This document shows, piece after piece, positions 42,599 through 51,799 of a DNA stretch of 64,000 nucleotides. How positions within the stretch are numbered: the stretch's first letter is position 1; every line of letters begins with the position of its first letter. Where the stretch lies: NCBI RefSeq assembly GCF_900166625.1, contig NZ_LT800499.1, positions 4,064,541 to 4,128,540 on the forward strand. Reading direction: 5' to 3'. Source of the stretch: Halobacillus massiliensis. GTDB lineage: Bacteria > Bacillota > Bacilli > Bacillales > Halobacillaceae. The notes below the pieces were generated by a model. It saw only the letters and a list, made by a program, of their open reading frames with translations. It searched no databases and was not told the DNA's origin. A program made the position numbers and the translations under genes.

Positions 42599-43972
42599 AT
42601 GAATAAAAAACTTCTCTTACGTACAACTCTTACCGGTGCCCTCGCCTTCTCGCTCTTCACGCCAACTGCTTTTGCCCACGATATGCTTGATGGGACAGGC
42701 ATTGACAAGGGGGCCAATGAAGCTGACAGCTTAAATGACATTCCGAAGATTTCAGGCTCTAAAAACCTTTCCACTTGGAGAGAAGCTGCCGCTGTACAAC
42801 TAAAACAATATAACGGTGTTCAAAATAACACGGCAGATGTTTATACATATAAAGGATTTGCTTATGTGGGCACACATACAGCTTCCGGTGGAGAAGGCGG
42901 AGTCCGCATCTTTGATATGAAAGACCCTGCCAATCCCGTGGAAGTTGCTAAATTTGCGGATGATATTCCTGGTACATGGCAGGAGAAAGTCATAGTTAAA
43001 ACCGTTAATACTCCCGAATTTAAAGGTGAGTTAGCAGTCGTCAGTGTCCAGCAGCTTAATAGAAATAACCCTGACTCAAGAGGAGGCTTTCTCCTCTATG
43101 ACGTAAGTGATCCACAAAACCCTGAAAAGCTTGGATTCTGGGAAATGGATAAGCGCGTCCCCGGTACTCATGAATTATACTTAACGATTCAAAACGGCAA
43201 GCCGCTAGTTTTATCTGCAAACCCTTACGCTGACTACTACACTCACGGAAAAGAGAAAGACTTTGCATTAGTAGACGTTTCTGATCCGACTCAACCGGAA
43301 ACTATATACGAGTTTGATCCACGAATGCTCCCTGAGGTTTCCGAAGACTTTGATGGCTACAACTGGAAGTCTCCAGATGGAAAAACACGCCCTGTTTTTA
43401 ATCACAGCGCCATGGCTGACACTAACGGAGATATAGCTTTGCTTTCCTTCTGGGACCTGGGAACGATCATCCTCGATATTTCTGATCCTAATAATGTGAA
43501 ATATCAAGGTCGTACAGATTATGCCCCTAATGTCCAAGGCTCTGCCCACTCAGCTGCTTTAGCTCAGGGAGGCAATGTGCTGGTTGAAACAAGAGAAGTA
43601 TACAACCCAACAAAACAGGGTTATGAACAATCTTATGGGTACACAAGAATCTTTGATATTAAAGATCCATCAAACCTGAAAGAATTAAGTGTTTTCAAAA
43701 CAGACTTAGTAGATAATGTGGAAGACGGCGTTACGTTTGCCAATACAGTGCACGATCCTAAAGTTCTCGGGAATACTCTGTATTTGTCCCACTATGCCGG
43801 TGGACTATTCGCTGTAGATATTACAAATCCATCAAATCCCGTTCAAATTGGACAGTATCAGCCAAAAGACGCCTACTTCTGGGGAGTAGATATAAATAGA
43901 AATTACATCGTTGCTTCTGATATGGGAAATGGATTAAAAGTATTGCTTAAAAACAACGGTCAGGCAAAATAA
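42599..43972 (+). CDS. secreted LVIVD-repeat beta-propeller protein
   Basis: A 457-aa exported protein with a signal peptide (MNKKLLLRTTLTGALAFSLF, cleavage after AFA). The mature part has several LVIVD-type repeats: GGVRIFDMKDPANPVEVAKF, GFLLYDVSDPQNPEKLGFWE, FALVDVSDPTQPETIYEFD, GTIILDISDPNNVKYQGRT, TRIFDIKDPSNLKELSVF and GLFAVDITNPSNPVQIGQY. These form a seven-bladed propeller-like fold. Function unknown; probably binding at the surface. The ATG at 42599 has AGGAGG 8 bases upstream. A strong terminator follows. Confidence 0.88.
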   Translation: MNKKLLLRTTLTGALAFSLFTPTAFAHDMLDGTGIDKGANEADSLNDIPKISGSKNLSTWREAAAVQLKQYNGVQNNTADVYTYKGFAYVGTHTASGGEGGVRIFDMKDPANPVEVAKFADDIPGTWQEKVIVKTVNTPEFKGELAVVSVQQLNRNNPDSRGGFLLYDVSDPQNPEKLGFWEMDKRVPGTHELYLTIQNGKPLVLSANPYADYYTHGKEKDFALVDVSDPTQPETIYEFDPRMLPEVSEDFDGYNWKSPDGKTRPVFNHSAMADTNGDIALLSFWDLGTIILDISDPNNVKYQGRTDYAPNVQGSAHSAALAQGGNVLVETREVYNPTKQGYEQSYGYTRIFDIKDPSNLKELSVFKTDLVDNVEDGVTFANTVHDPKVLGNTLYLSHYAGGLFAVDITNPSNPVQIGQYQPKDAYFWGVDINRNYIVASDMGNGLKVLLKNNGQAK

Positions 43973-43983
43973 AAAGACATTGT

Positions 43984-44020
43984 AAAATCCCTCGAGGAAT
44001 CCTTTTCCTTGAGGGATTTT
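43984..44020 (+). terminator. terminator after the LVIVD protein gene
   Basis: AAAATCCCTC pairs with GAGGGATTTT across an AATCC loop region; T-rich sequence follows. Confidence 0.9.
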
Positions 44021-44156
44021 GTGTTTTTACCCTTATTTATAAACCTACCCAAAAAATTATTTTTTGTAAGCGCTGCCTCGTTTGTCGCCTATAGGTTTAT
44101 CTTTAAACACGCTTATCAGGGATTCAAAAAAAAACATTGCAATCTCTCCAATTCTC

Positions 44157-44192
44157 TTATAACCTATTATAGTCTATTATATTTGGTTATAA
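44157..44192. promoter_or_regulatory. 36-bp dyad TTATAACC-N20-GGTTATAA at the HTH-SulP-UspA promoter
   Basis: Eight-base arms at 44157-44164 and 44185-44192 are perfectly complementary and a similar TTATAAGG lies at 44207. The left arm overlaps a possible -10 (TATAAC) whose -35 TTGCAA is at 44137-44142. The dyad could be an operator for the operon's own HTH protein or a leader element. Confidence 0.5.
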
Positions 44193-44232
44193 AGAAACCA
44201 CCTTTTTTATAAGGTTTTATGGAGGATTATAA

Positions 44233-44415
44233 ATGGTTCGAGAAATTATGACCGTCTCACAGGTTGCCGATTATTTGCAGCTGAGTGAAATGACGACTTA
44301 CAAATTAGTACAAAAGGGTACAATTCCAGCATTTAAGATCGGAAGCCACTGGCGTGTTAAAAGAGATGATTTACATGATTGCATTGAACGATTAAAAAAA
44401 GGTGAACGCTTATAA
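44233..44415 (+). CDS. excisionase/MerR-like helix-turn-helix protein (HTH_17)
   Basis: A 60-aa DNA-binding protein with the excisionase-type winged helix: [42 protein letters not shown]. Such proteins regulate their own operon or act as accessory factors. GGAGG lies 8 bases before the ATG. It is the first gene of a unit with the SulP transporter (55 bases later) and the UspA protein, so it likely controls that operon. Confidence 0.85.
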   Translation: MVREIMTVSQVADYLQLSEMTTYKLVQKGTIPAFKIGSHWRVKRDDLHDCIERLKKGERL

Positions 44416-44470
44416 AGCGGCTGCTGTGAGAGTCAGCAGTCGAAAAAACAAAGTAAGAAAGAGGTTGAAT

Positions 44471-45928
44471 ATGTACGCATCAAGCTTAAAAGAACAATGG
44501 TTTGGTAATGTGAGGGGAGATATTCTTGCCGGAATAGTAGTGGCTCTGGCGCTTATTCCTGAAGCCATTGCTTTCTCTATCATTGCGGGTGTGGACCCTA
44601 TGGTAGGATTGTATGCTTCCTTCTGTATTGCTGTAGTAATTGCTTTTGTCGGCGGACGTCCCGGCATGATTTCTGCTGCCACTGGAGCCATGGCTCTGGT
44701 TATGATCACACTTGTAGCTGAACACGGAATAGAATATATGCTGGCGGCTACCATTTTGACGGGTGTCCTGCAAATTATTTTCGGTGTGTTCAAGCTGGCC
44801 CGGTTTATGAAATTCATTCCAAGGTCTGTTATGGTCGGCTTCGTAAATGCCCTGGCGATATTAATTTTCACTTCCCAGCTGCAGCACTTTGTAGATGAAA
44901 CGTGGATTATTTATGTGTTAGTAGGAATTACGTTAGCTATCATTTATCTATTTCCATTGATCAATAAGACAATACCCTCGCCATTAGTAGCGATTATTGC
45001 CGTTTCATTTATAGCCATTTATATGAACGCGGGCGTTCGAAATGTTGGAGATATGGGGGAACTTACTCAATCACTTCCTCTATTTGCTCTTCCTAATATC
45101 CCGTTAAACTTAGAAACACTTATGATCATCTTGCCCTACTCTCTGGCACTTACGATAGTAGGTCTACTTGAATCACTGTTAACAGCATCTATCGTTGATG
45201 ATATGACAGATACAGAAAGTAATAAAAATCAGGAAAGCCGCGGACAGGGAATGGCGAATATCGTTGCAGGATTTTTCGGCGGTATGGCCGGCTGTGCCAT
45301 GATAGGACAATCGGTGATTAACGTAAAATCTGGAGGACGCGGGCGCTTATCTGCTCTCGTTGCCGGTGTGTTTCTTATGTTCTTAATTATTGCTTTAGGT
45401 AATGTCGTTGTTCAAATTCCAATGGCAGCATTGGCTGGTGTTATGATTATGGTATCGATCGGAACCTTTGACTGGAGTTCAATAAGAAACATTCACCGTG
45501 TGCCTAAATCAGATGCTGCCGTTATGATTGTTACGGTTGCGACAGTTGTTTATACACATAACCTGGCCTATGGGGTACTGGCAGGCGTTGTGCTGAGCAT
45601 GATTTTCTTTGCAGTGAAAATATCTAAAGTACGTGTCCTTCCACTGTATGTAAATGAAGGAAAAAAGAAAATTTATTATGTACAAGGTCAATTATTTTTT
45701 GCCTCTGTTACAGACTTTCTGGATTCTATCAACTTCAAAGATCAAGTCCAAGAAGTTGAAATTGACCTTACACAGTCCCATTTGTGGGATGACTCGGCCA
45801 TTGGAGCATTAGATAGTCTGGAAGCCAAATTCGAGCAGCAAGGAATTCTAGTAAGGTTTAAGGGATTAAATGGTGAAAGCTCCCGCCTCTTAAACAAACT
45901 CGGTGGAGTTTCTAAAGCAGGCCACTAA
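44471..45928 (+). CDS. SulP family anion transporter with STAS domain
   Basis: A 485-aa permease that carries sulfate, bicarbonate or another anion. About eleven hydrophobic segments are followed by a C-terminal STAS domain (about residues 385-480: [36 protein letters not shown]). Family blocks: [25 protein letters not shown] and [15 protein letters not shown]. The ATG at 44471 has AAAGAGG upstream; an in-frame start at 44402 overlaps the HTH gene. SulP-UspA pairs are seen in other bacteria, where the SulP is often a Na+-dependent bicarbonate carrier; this would suit a halophile. The substrate is inferred, not shown. Confidence 0.9.
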   Translation: MYASSLKEQWFGNVRGDILAGIVVALALIPEAIAFSIIAGVDPMVGLYASFCIAVVIAFVGGRPGMISAATGAMALVMITLVAEHGIEYMLAATILTGVLQIIFGVFKLARFMKFIPRSVMVGFVNALAILIFTSQLQHFVDETWIIYVLVGITLAIIYLFPLINKTIPSPLVAIIAVSFIAIYMNAGVRNVGDMGELTQSLPLFALPNIPLNLETLMIILPYSLALTIVGLLESLLTASIVDDMTDTESNKNQESRGQGMANIVAGFFGGMAGCAMIGQSVINVKSGGRGRLSALVAGVFLMFLIIALGNVVVQIPMAALAGVMIMVSIGTFDWSSIRNIHRVPKSDAAVMIVTVATVVYTHNLAYGVLAGVVLSMIFFAVKISKVRVLPLYVNEGKKKIYYVQGQLFFASVTDFLDSINFKDQVQEVEIDLTQSHLWDDSAIGALDSLEAKFEQQGILVRFKGLNGESSRLLNKLGGVSKAGH

Positions 45929-45951
45929 TCTTTTTAAAAAGGAGAACTTGC

Positions 45952-46374
45952 ATGTTTACAAATATATTACTGGCCACTGACGGCTCAGATCATTCAAAGC
46001 GAGCTATTGAACAAACGATCAAAATGGTGGCTCCTTACAAAGATCAAGTGAAAATTGAATGTGTATATTCTGTGGATGGAGATACGTCTAAAAGCGATAT
46101 ATTAAAATATGGGAATTCGGATACTGCAACAATCAAGAGAAAAGAAAAGTTTTTATCGATCCTCGAGGAAATTAAATCTGAAGGCATCCAGGCAGATATC
46201 ACTATATTGCACGGAGACCCTGCCGAAACGATCATATCTTACGCCAATGAGAGAAACTATGATTGTGTCGTTGCAGGGAGCCGGGGCCGCAATAAAATTC
46301 AAACGCTTATGCTCGGCAGTGTAAGCCACAAACTGGTGAAATATATTAAGGCCCCTGTAATGGTCGTTAAGTAA
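45952..46374 (+). CDS. universal stress protein (UspA family)
   Basis: A 140-aa Usp with an ATP-binding type signature G-x2-G-x9-G-S (GSRGRNKIQTLMLGSVSHKLV) near the C-terminus and the N-terminal ILLATDGSDHSKRAIEQ. It probably binds ATP/AMP and may gate or sense for the SulP carrier encoded 23 bases upstream. AAGGAGA precedes the ATG. Confidence 0.93.
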   Translation: MFTNILLATDGSDHSKRAIEQTIKMVAPYKDQVKIECVYSVDGDTSKSDILKYGNSDTATIKRKEKFLSILEEIKSEGIQADITILHGDPAETIISYANERNYDCVVAGSRGRNKIQTLMLGSVSHKLVKYIKAPVMVVK

Positions 46375-46443
46375 GGAAATATCTTCTTCAAACGAAAAAG
46401 AGTTTACCCCGGAGCGATTGTGGTAAAAAAGTAATAAGCATGG

Positions 46444-46591
46444 TATTATACTATGTAGAAGGACATAAAATATAAAGAAGACCGCAGCTGCAACTGCGGT
46501 CTCTAGATAATGATTCCCCCAGGGGATCAGCTATTCATCAAAAATAGGCCTCTCCCGATCAATTGTCAGGTTAATAGGGAGGTCTATTTTT
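46444..46591 (+). ncRNA. probable antisense RNA antitoxin of the Hol-Tox locus
   Basis: An extended -10 (TGG then TATTAT, 46441-46449) is followed by a GC-rich hairpin (GACCGCAG / CTGCGGTC at 46480-46501), a CCCCC stretch at 46516-46520 complementary to the toxin ribosome site, and a strong terminator (46540-46591) shared with the opposing toxin transcript. The convergent layout with a shared terminator matches the Fst/par and TxpA/RatA type I systems. The exact 5' end is inferred. Confidence 0.55.
46540..46591. terminator. bidirectional terminator of the type I toxin-antitoxin pair
   Basis: AAAAATAGGCCTCTCCC pairs with GGGAGGTCTATTTTT (one bulge, one G-T pair) around a 20-base loop. The A-run and T-run permit termination of both the antisense RNA (plus) and the toxin mRNA (minus). 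Confidence 0.85.
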
Positions 46592-46685
46592 TATTGATCA
46601 TTTCTATGATCAACGCGAGCAATGCAATCAAAAAGGTTCCAAACGTCAACATGACTGTTAGAACTTCATACATGCTAATAGGCAT
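46584..46685 (-). CDS. Hol-Tox-like type I toxin peptide (33 aa)
   Basis: A short frame from ATG (46685) to TAG (46584) encodes a 33-aa peptide starting MPISMYEVLTVMLTFG and ending EMINKK: one membrane helix with Lys at the C-terminus. Pattern and size match the putative holin-like toxin (Hol-Tox) family of Firmicutes. A GGGGG ribosome site lies 3 bases upstream, within GAAGGGGGTG. The mRNA stop falls within a bidirectional hairpin, and a convergent RNA covers its 3' end, giving a type I toxin-antitoxin arrangement. The larger plus-strand frame over the same bases (46510-46722) is a shadow. Confidence 0.75.
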   Translation of the reverse strand: MPISMYEVLTVMLTFGTFLIALLALIIEMINKK

Positions 46686-46919
46686 CACCCCCTTCTATCA
46701 TGGGGTTAGCCGACCACCCTAAAAGGAACATTATCTGATTATTATTGTACCATATTGTTTTGTATAATCCTACTCAATTTAAGAACATATGTTCCCATAT
46801 GCGTTATTTATTTTCCCTAAATAGTCGGGCTTTTTCTCAAAGATAGTTTAATGACAGCCACATGGTGAAATATATATTTCATAAATGAAATAATCATTCC
46901 TTTTGGGGGGGTTGTATTC

Positions 46920-48171
46920 ATGTATCGTCAAAAAACAAGAAAATCTGCCAAGCTATATGATGTAGATCATAATGAATATATTGATTACTTGCTGTGCTAT
47001 GGTTCTTTAATTACCGGCCATGGCCACCCGGACATCCTGGAAGCTGTGCAAAACCAGCTCCACGAAGCAGGTACTACCATTTTCGGTACACCTCATAAGC
47101 TGGAAATTGACATGGCACGTAAACTGATTGATCTATATCCCGGGATTGAGATGGTAAGGTATACAAACTCGGGTCTGGAAGCCACCTTGCTGGCGATTCG
47201 AACAGCAAATGCCTATACGGGGAAAAATAAAATCGCCAAGTTTGAAGGGCACTATCACGGCGGGTATGATCAAGTCCTAGTAAGCGTGAACCCGCCGCTT
47301 GAACGAGCTGGGCGCCCGGAGGCCCCGACACCCGTAAATGAATCAAAGGGAATGCCCGATGAGATTAAAGAAAACACGGTTATCCTTCCCTTCAATGATC
47401 TATCAGCCACAAAGTCTCTGCTTCGAAAACATGCAGCCGAACTCTCAGCTGTTGTTATGGAACCAGTACAGGGAGGGTTTATTCCTGCTGAGCAAGACTT
47501 TATGGATGGACTTAGAAAAATCACTGAAGAACTTGGAATTGTTCTGATTTTTGATGAAGTAAAAAGCGGGATTTAGACTGGGACTTGGGGGAGCTCAAGA
47601 AGTTTATAGCATTAAACCCGATCTCACAGCTTTAGGAAAAGTCCTCGGAGGCGGTTTCCCCGTTGGAGCTGTTGGAGGAAAAGAGGAAATCATGATGGTC
47701 AGCGCCCCAGCCCAGGGAAGGGACATTTTAACTGCTGGCAAGTCAGAGAACTCTAAACAGGACGCTCTGTTTCACAGCGGAACTTATAATGGACATCCTA
47801 CTATACTTGCTGCTGGCCTTGCAGCGATTAAACTTCTCGAAAAAGAAGAAACTATGAAAGATTTATTTCATCAAACAGAAAACCTTCGCGAAGAGCTTGA
47901 AAAATTATACGAAAGTTTCGATGTTCCTATGAAAACGCTCGGAATGGGAAGTATCTTTAATATTGTTTTAACCCGCCAGCCTATTAAAAACTATCGAGAT
48001 ATGCAAAAATCGGATGGCAGCCTGCGGAAAAAAATTGACTATGAACTGCTGAATCAAGGAATTTATATTAAGCCGATGAATCGCTATTCTATGTCTATTA
48101 TGCACAGTGACGAAGATTTAGAGAAAACCGTTGCCGCTCATAGGGAAGCATTAAAAAAGACCGTCAGTTAA
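46920..48171 (+). pseudogene. class III aminotransferase (GSA-aminomutase-like) broken by a frameshift
   Basis: The first part (46920 to about 47570) encodes LYDVDHNEYIDYLLCYGSLITGHGHP, YTNSGLEATLLAIRTA, GHYHGGYD and LIFDEVKSG, the PLP-binding Asp region. One extra G at 47562-47566 (GGG where GG would read SGFRLGLGGAQEVY) shifts the frame into TAG. The rest (about 47570-48171) holds the PLP Lys in LGKVLGGGFPVGAVGG and FHSGTYNGHP. The N-terminal 40 or so residues usual for the family also seem absent, with ATG at 46920 after an unusual G7 run. It is likely a pseudogene, or the sequence has an error. An RpiR regulator follows 11 bases later. Confidence 0.82.
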
Positions 48172-48182
48172 GGAGCTATGAC

Positions 48183-49031
48183 ATGAAAGATATTTATCAA
48201 TCGATTGCCGAAAAAAGATCAGCGATGAGCAAGTCCCACTTAAAGGTCGCAAATTATATTTTAGAAAACCGTTCAACCTCCCCCTTTTTCACGGTAGGAA
48301 AAATGGCTGAGCAAAGTGGTGTCAGTGATGCGACGGTCTTTCGATTCGCCACAGCTCTCGGCCTCTCCGGCTATAATGAACTCCAGCAGCATATGCAGAA
48401 CTCCATGCAAAACCAATTAACCGCACAGGAAAGAATGAAAATGTCCAATGAAATTTATCATATGGAAGACCGTAAAGGAGTTTATGAGATCTTTCAGGAT
48501 GATATTGCTAACATTCAATCCTCTTTTGAAAAACTGGATATGGCCTCATTTGAAAAATCTGTGCAAATGATACTGGAAGCCAGAAAAATTTACATTGTAG
48601 CCAATCGAAGCGCCCGGTCTCTCGCCATATTTTTTCACTATTATCTTCATCTTATTTTGGAAGATGTAGAATTAATAAGCACAACAGATGAAGCCGCTGA
48701 AAAATTTTTAAACACGACAGCTCAAGATGTAGTGATCGGCTTAAGTTTTTCCCGTTATTCGAAAAAAACAATTGATATATTTTCACTGGCAAAGGAAAAG
48801 AATATCCAGACGATAGCGATTACAGATAATTCCTTTTCTCCATTACTGCCTTATGCCGATACGGGGCTGACGGTTTCTACACAGATGCCGTCGTTTATCG
48901 ATTCATTTACAGCTCCCCTGAGTTTAATTAATGCTTTGATTAATTATGTGGGCCGGGCGAAGAAGGATGAGTTAACTGAGAGGCTGGAACAGCTGGAGGA
49001 AACATGGGAGAAGTTTGATACTTTTTATTAG
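48183..49031 (+). CDS. MurR/RpiR family transcriptional regulator
   Basis: A 282-aa regulator with an N-terminal HTH_6 (VGKMAEQSGVSDATVFRFATALGLSGYNELQQHMQ) and a C-terminal SIS sugar-phosphate binding domain (IYIVANRSARSLAIFFHYYL, VVIGLSFSRYSKKTIDIFSLAKEKN, IAITDNSFSPL). It sits 11 bases after the aminotransferase gene with AGGAG upstream of the ATG, so it probably regulates that gene or a related amino-sugar or amino-acid pathway. No terminator is seen; the repeat block follows. Confidence 0.9.
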   Translation: MKDIYQSIAEKRSAMSKSHLKVANYILENRSTSPFFTVGKMAEQSGVSDATVFRFATALGLSGYNELQQHMQNSMQNQLTAQERMKMSNEIYHMEDRKGVYEIFQDDIANIQSSFEKLDMASFEKSVQMILEARKIYIVANRSARSLAIFFHYYLHLILEDVELISTTDEAAEKFLNTTAQDVVIGLSFSRYSKKTIDIFSLAKEKNIQTIAITDNSFSPLLPYADTGLTVSTQMPSFIDSFTAPLSLINALINYVGRAKKDELTERLEQLEETWEKFDTFY

Positions 49032-49177
49032 AAGAGAGATTCTTACCTTAACCTCATGTTAGCAAGAGAAATGAAGCTTGGAAAGGACGCTCGTTACACT
49101 CACGGTTCTCACCATGGCACTATCTACTTGTAGAAGTCTTGTCATTTTCCTTGATCTCATTTTAAAAGAAAAAGGCG

Positions 49178-49340
49178 GTTCCGTTTATCATGTGTGGAGA
49201 AACGCGGCTGGGAAATCGCTCGCTTTCCGCGGGGAGCCGGTGAGATCCCGGAGGGCCAAAGCCCGAGGAAGCTCAGCGTTCACCCATGGAAAGCGAGTTG
49301 TTTCCCCAGGCCCGATCCTCTTTACCACGGTAAACGGAAC
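49178..49340. repeat. hybrid A/B element
   Basis: It begins as A (GTTCCGTTTATC, ACGCGGCTGGGAAATCGC, CCGCGGGGAGCCGGTGAG) and switches at GGTGAGATCCCGGAGGGC to B (GAAGCTCAGCGTTC, AAGCGAGTTGTTTCCCCAGG), ending TAAACGGAAC. The two share the motif GGTGAG, which is where recombination would occur. Confidence 0.8.
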
Positions 49341-49411
49341 AAGGCAATTTCCTTCAAATTTCTTTTGGATTTATCCTCACTATTCCAATATTTCTTTACT
49401 TCAATAAACAT

Positions 49412-49640
49412 AAAGGGACAGGGGAAGCTCAGCGTTCGCCCATGGAAAGAGAGTCTTTCCCCAGGCCCGGTTCTCCATATTCAGGCAAACGGAACAGGAT
49501 GCACCTTTTGAGAATAAAAGAAGCCTTATAGGAGCACAGAACAAGGGTGAGATCCCGGAAAGCTAAAAGCCCAAGGAAGCTCACCGCACCCCATAGAATG
49601 AGAGTTTTTCCCCGTTCCGGTTCTCTGTAATCTGGCAGAC
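49412..49640. repeat. two degenerate element B remnants
   Basis: One truncated B tail at about 49412-49495 (from AAAGGGACAGGGGAAGCTCAGC to CAAACGGAAC) and one decayed copy at about 49545-49630 (GGTGAGATCCCGG, AAAAGCCCAAGGAAGCTCACC). Apart from these, the stretch 49032-49705 shows no gene, and no classical terminator is visible for either convergent neighbour. Confidence 0.75.
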
Positions 49641-49705
49641 TGAACCTGCTTTTCTTATCGCAAAAATTCCTTAAGAGAGAAATACAGAATTGCATGTGTT
49701 AAAAG

Positions 49706-50773
49706 TTAAACCGTATCAAATTTAAAGGCTGTCTTCTTCTTATAAAGCTCGCCTGCTTTTAACAGGACAGAAGGAAAACCGTCGTGGTGCAGAGAGGCAG
49801 GAGATGCTTGTGTTTCAAAGCAGACACCCAGGTGATTTTGTGACGTTCCTTCGGTCAATTCTAAGTTATCGCTTAACTGATTGCTTGTATACATAACAAC
49901 GCCGGGCTGGTCTGTATTAATTGTAAGCCGGCGTCCACTTCCTTCATCAGCTGCAACGATAGCTTCCTTCCCATCATTCTGAAATATAAAGTAGTGGTCA
50001 TATCCTCCACCGGCCATAAGGTTTTGAGAGCTTTTAGAGCTGAACCCTTCCTTCAGCCTCCGGCCCTTTCGAAAATCAAATACTGAATTTTCTACATCTA
50101 ATATTTTTCCTGTGGGAATTAACTGCTGATCTAATTCAACAAATTGACGGCTTCTCATCGTAACAGAGTGATCGCCTACTGGACGCTTTAACCCCCCGCT
50201 TAAATTAAAATAAGAATGATTAGTTATAGTTAGAGGGGTCGTTTCATCACTCTTCGCTTCATACTCTTTAATAAATTGATTTTCATTTGTCAGTGAATAC
50301 GAAACCTTTACTGATAAATTCCCCGGATAACCATCCTGCTCCGAGTCAAACGTCTGGCTGAGCACTAGTCCAACACGGTCTGAATCTTGAAAGGGGTCTA
50401 CCTTCCACAATTTCTGATGAAATCCGTTCCTTCCACCATGAAGGTGATTTTCACCGTCGTTTGCTTCAAGCTGATAAATTTTTCCATCCAGGCTAAAAGA
50501 AGCATTATCAATTCGCCCTGCCACTCTACCGACGAGGGCGCCAAAATAGTTAGAATCTGAACTGTAATCACTTAAGTTTCTATAACCAAGTACTACATTT
50601 TCGAGGTTCCCTTCCCGGTCAGGAACGAGAAGACGAGTAATTATCCCTCCATAATTTAAGACGGAAACCTCCATTCCCTGGTCATTTTTCAAGTGGTACT
50701 GTTTCCATTCACCTTCATAATTCGCAACTTCGACGCCAGTCTGCTGATTAGTAAACCCCTCGGATATTTTCAT
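49706..50773 (-). CDS. galM: aldose 1-epimerase (mutarotase)
   Basis: A 355-aa beta-sandwich enzyme that equilibrates alpha and beta forms of aldoses such as xylose, glucose or galactose. Family marks: NDGENHLHGGRNGFH with the binding His pair, the catalytic His in TITNHSYFNLSG, and the catalytic Glu in LGVCFETQASP. The ATG at 50773 has GAGGGTG 8 bases upstream; a start at 50788 would leave no ribosome site. It overlaps the 3' end of the aldo/keto reductase gene by 26 bases, so both belong to one transcript beside the xylose genes, and xylose mutarotation is the likely job. Confidence 0.9.
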   Translation of the reverse strand: MKISEGFTNQQTGVEVANYEGEWKQYHLKNDQGMEVSVLNYGGIITRLLVPDREGNLENVVLGYRNLSDYSSDSNYFGALVGRVAGRIDNASFSLDGKIYQLEANDGENHLHGGRNGFHQKLWKVDPFQDSDRVGLVLSQTFDSEQDGYPGNLSVKVSYSLTNENQFIKEYEAKSDETTPLTITNHSYFNLSGGLKRPVGDHSVTMRSRQFVELDQQLIPTGKILDVENSVFDFRKGRRLKEGFSSKSSQNLMAGGGYDHYFIFQNDGKEAIVAADEGSGRRLTINTDQPGVVMYTSNQLSDNLELTEGTSQNHLGVCFETQASPASLHHDGFPSVLLKAGELYKKKTAFKFDTV

Positions 50774-51731
50774 GTACTTCACCCTCATAAAAATTTCTTA
50801 ATTTTTCTAACTCACTGTCTGTAAATTCAGGAACATGTAACGCTTCTAAGTTATCTTTCACCTGATTGATATTCTTGAAACCAGGAATAACACTAGTCAC
50901 TGCCTGCTGCTGCAGAATCCATTTTAAAGCAGCCCGTGTCATATTTTCTCGGTTATCCGAAATCCACTCTAATTTACGGCTTAGCTCTACACCTTTTTCA
51001 AATTCAAGCCCGCCGAACGTCTCTCCTACATTAAAGGCTTCTCCGTTGCGATTAAAATGGCGGTGATCGTCTTCTTCAAACTGATGGGTTTTGTTAAACT
51101 TACCAGTCAGCAGGCCGCTTGCCAGCGGGACGCGTGCCAGGATTCCGGCTTGTTTTTCAATTGCTCTTGGAAACAGCTGTTCGAGAGGCTTCTGACGGAA
51201 AATATTAAAAATAACCTGCAGGGCACTGGCCTCAGTATTTTCCAGCACATATAATCCTTCTTCAACGGTCTCCACACTTACGCCATAATGTTTAATTTTC
51301 CCTTCAGTTTTCAATTCCTCGAGCACCTCAAATACAGATCCTTCTTTCATAATTTCAAGAGGCGGACAATGAATCTGATATAAATCAATTTGTTCCCTGT
51401 TTAATCGTTTAAGACTGTTCTCTACATAGCTTGTTACCGTTTGCTTTGAATAGTTTTCTGGGTCGTTAATATCTCCCTGTCGACAGAATTTAGTCGCAAT
51501 GTAGATGTCATTTTCTTTGCCTTTCGTCGCCTCTGCAAGGAGTTCCTCACTATGTCCCATTCCATAAACATCCGCTGTATCAAAGAAATTCACACCTTGG
51601 TCCATCGCATAACGCAAAGCTTCGAGAGCCTGCTCATCTTTTGTTTTTCCCCAGCTCCCGCCGATCGCCCATGTACCAAAGCTGAGTTCACTTATTTCCA
51701 TATTCGTTTTACCCAATTGATTATATTTCAA
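50748..51731 (-). CDS. aldo/keto reductase (ion-channel beta-subunit/YajO-like)
   Basis: A 327-aa NADPH-dependent reductase. The catalytic tetrad is present: Asp51 and Tyr56 in FFDTADVYGMGHSEELL, Lys81 in IATKF and His121 in QIHCPP. The C-terminal VIPGFKNINQVKDNLEAL binds the cofactor phosphate. Its position between galM and xylB suggests reduction or oxidation of xylose-related aldoses, but this is an inference. A terminator downstream of xylB separates it from the xylAB transcript. Confidence 0.87.
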   Translation of the reverse strand: MKYNQLGKTNMEISELSFGTWAIGGSWGKTKDEQALEALRYAMDQGVNFFDTADVYGMGHSEELLAEATKGKENDIYIATKFCRQGDINDPENYSKQTVTSYVENSLKRLNREQIDLYQIHCPPLEIMKEGSVFEVLEELKTEGKIKHYGVSVETVEEGLYVLENTEASALQVIFNIFRQKPLEQLFPRAIEKQAGILARVPLASGLLTGKFNKTHQFEEDDHRHFNRNGEAFNVGETFGGLEFEKGVELSRKLEWISDNRENMTRAALKWILQQQAVTSVIPGFKNINQVKDNLEALHVPEFTDSELEKLRNFYEGEVHENIRGVY

Positions 51732-51756
51732 TTTTTCTCCACCTTTCTAATGTAGA

Positions 51757-51795
51757 AAGAAGGCTGCCTGTTAGAAGGTCAGCCTTTTTCTTTAA
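51757..51795 (-). terminator. terminator after xylB
   Basis: On the minus strand AAGGCTGACCT pairs with AGGCAGCCTT around TCTAAC and is followed by a T-rich run. It ends xylAB before the aldo/keto reductase gene. Confidence 0.85.
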
Positions 51796-51799
51796 AATT

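Noticed and set aside
44009-44212. 67-aa plus-strand frame before the HTH gene
   Set aside because: No ribosome site, AT-rich composition, and it covers the promoter and dyad.
46510-46722. 70-aa plus-strand frame across the toxin locus
   Set aside because: It has no ribosome site and overlaps the toxin gene antisense; the 33-aa minus-strand frame explains the sequence better.
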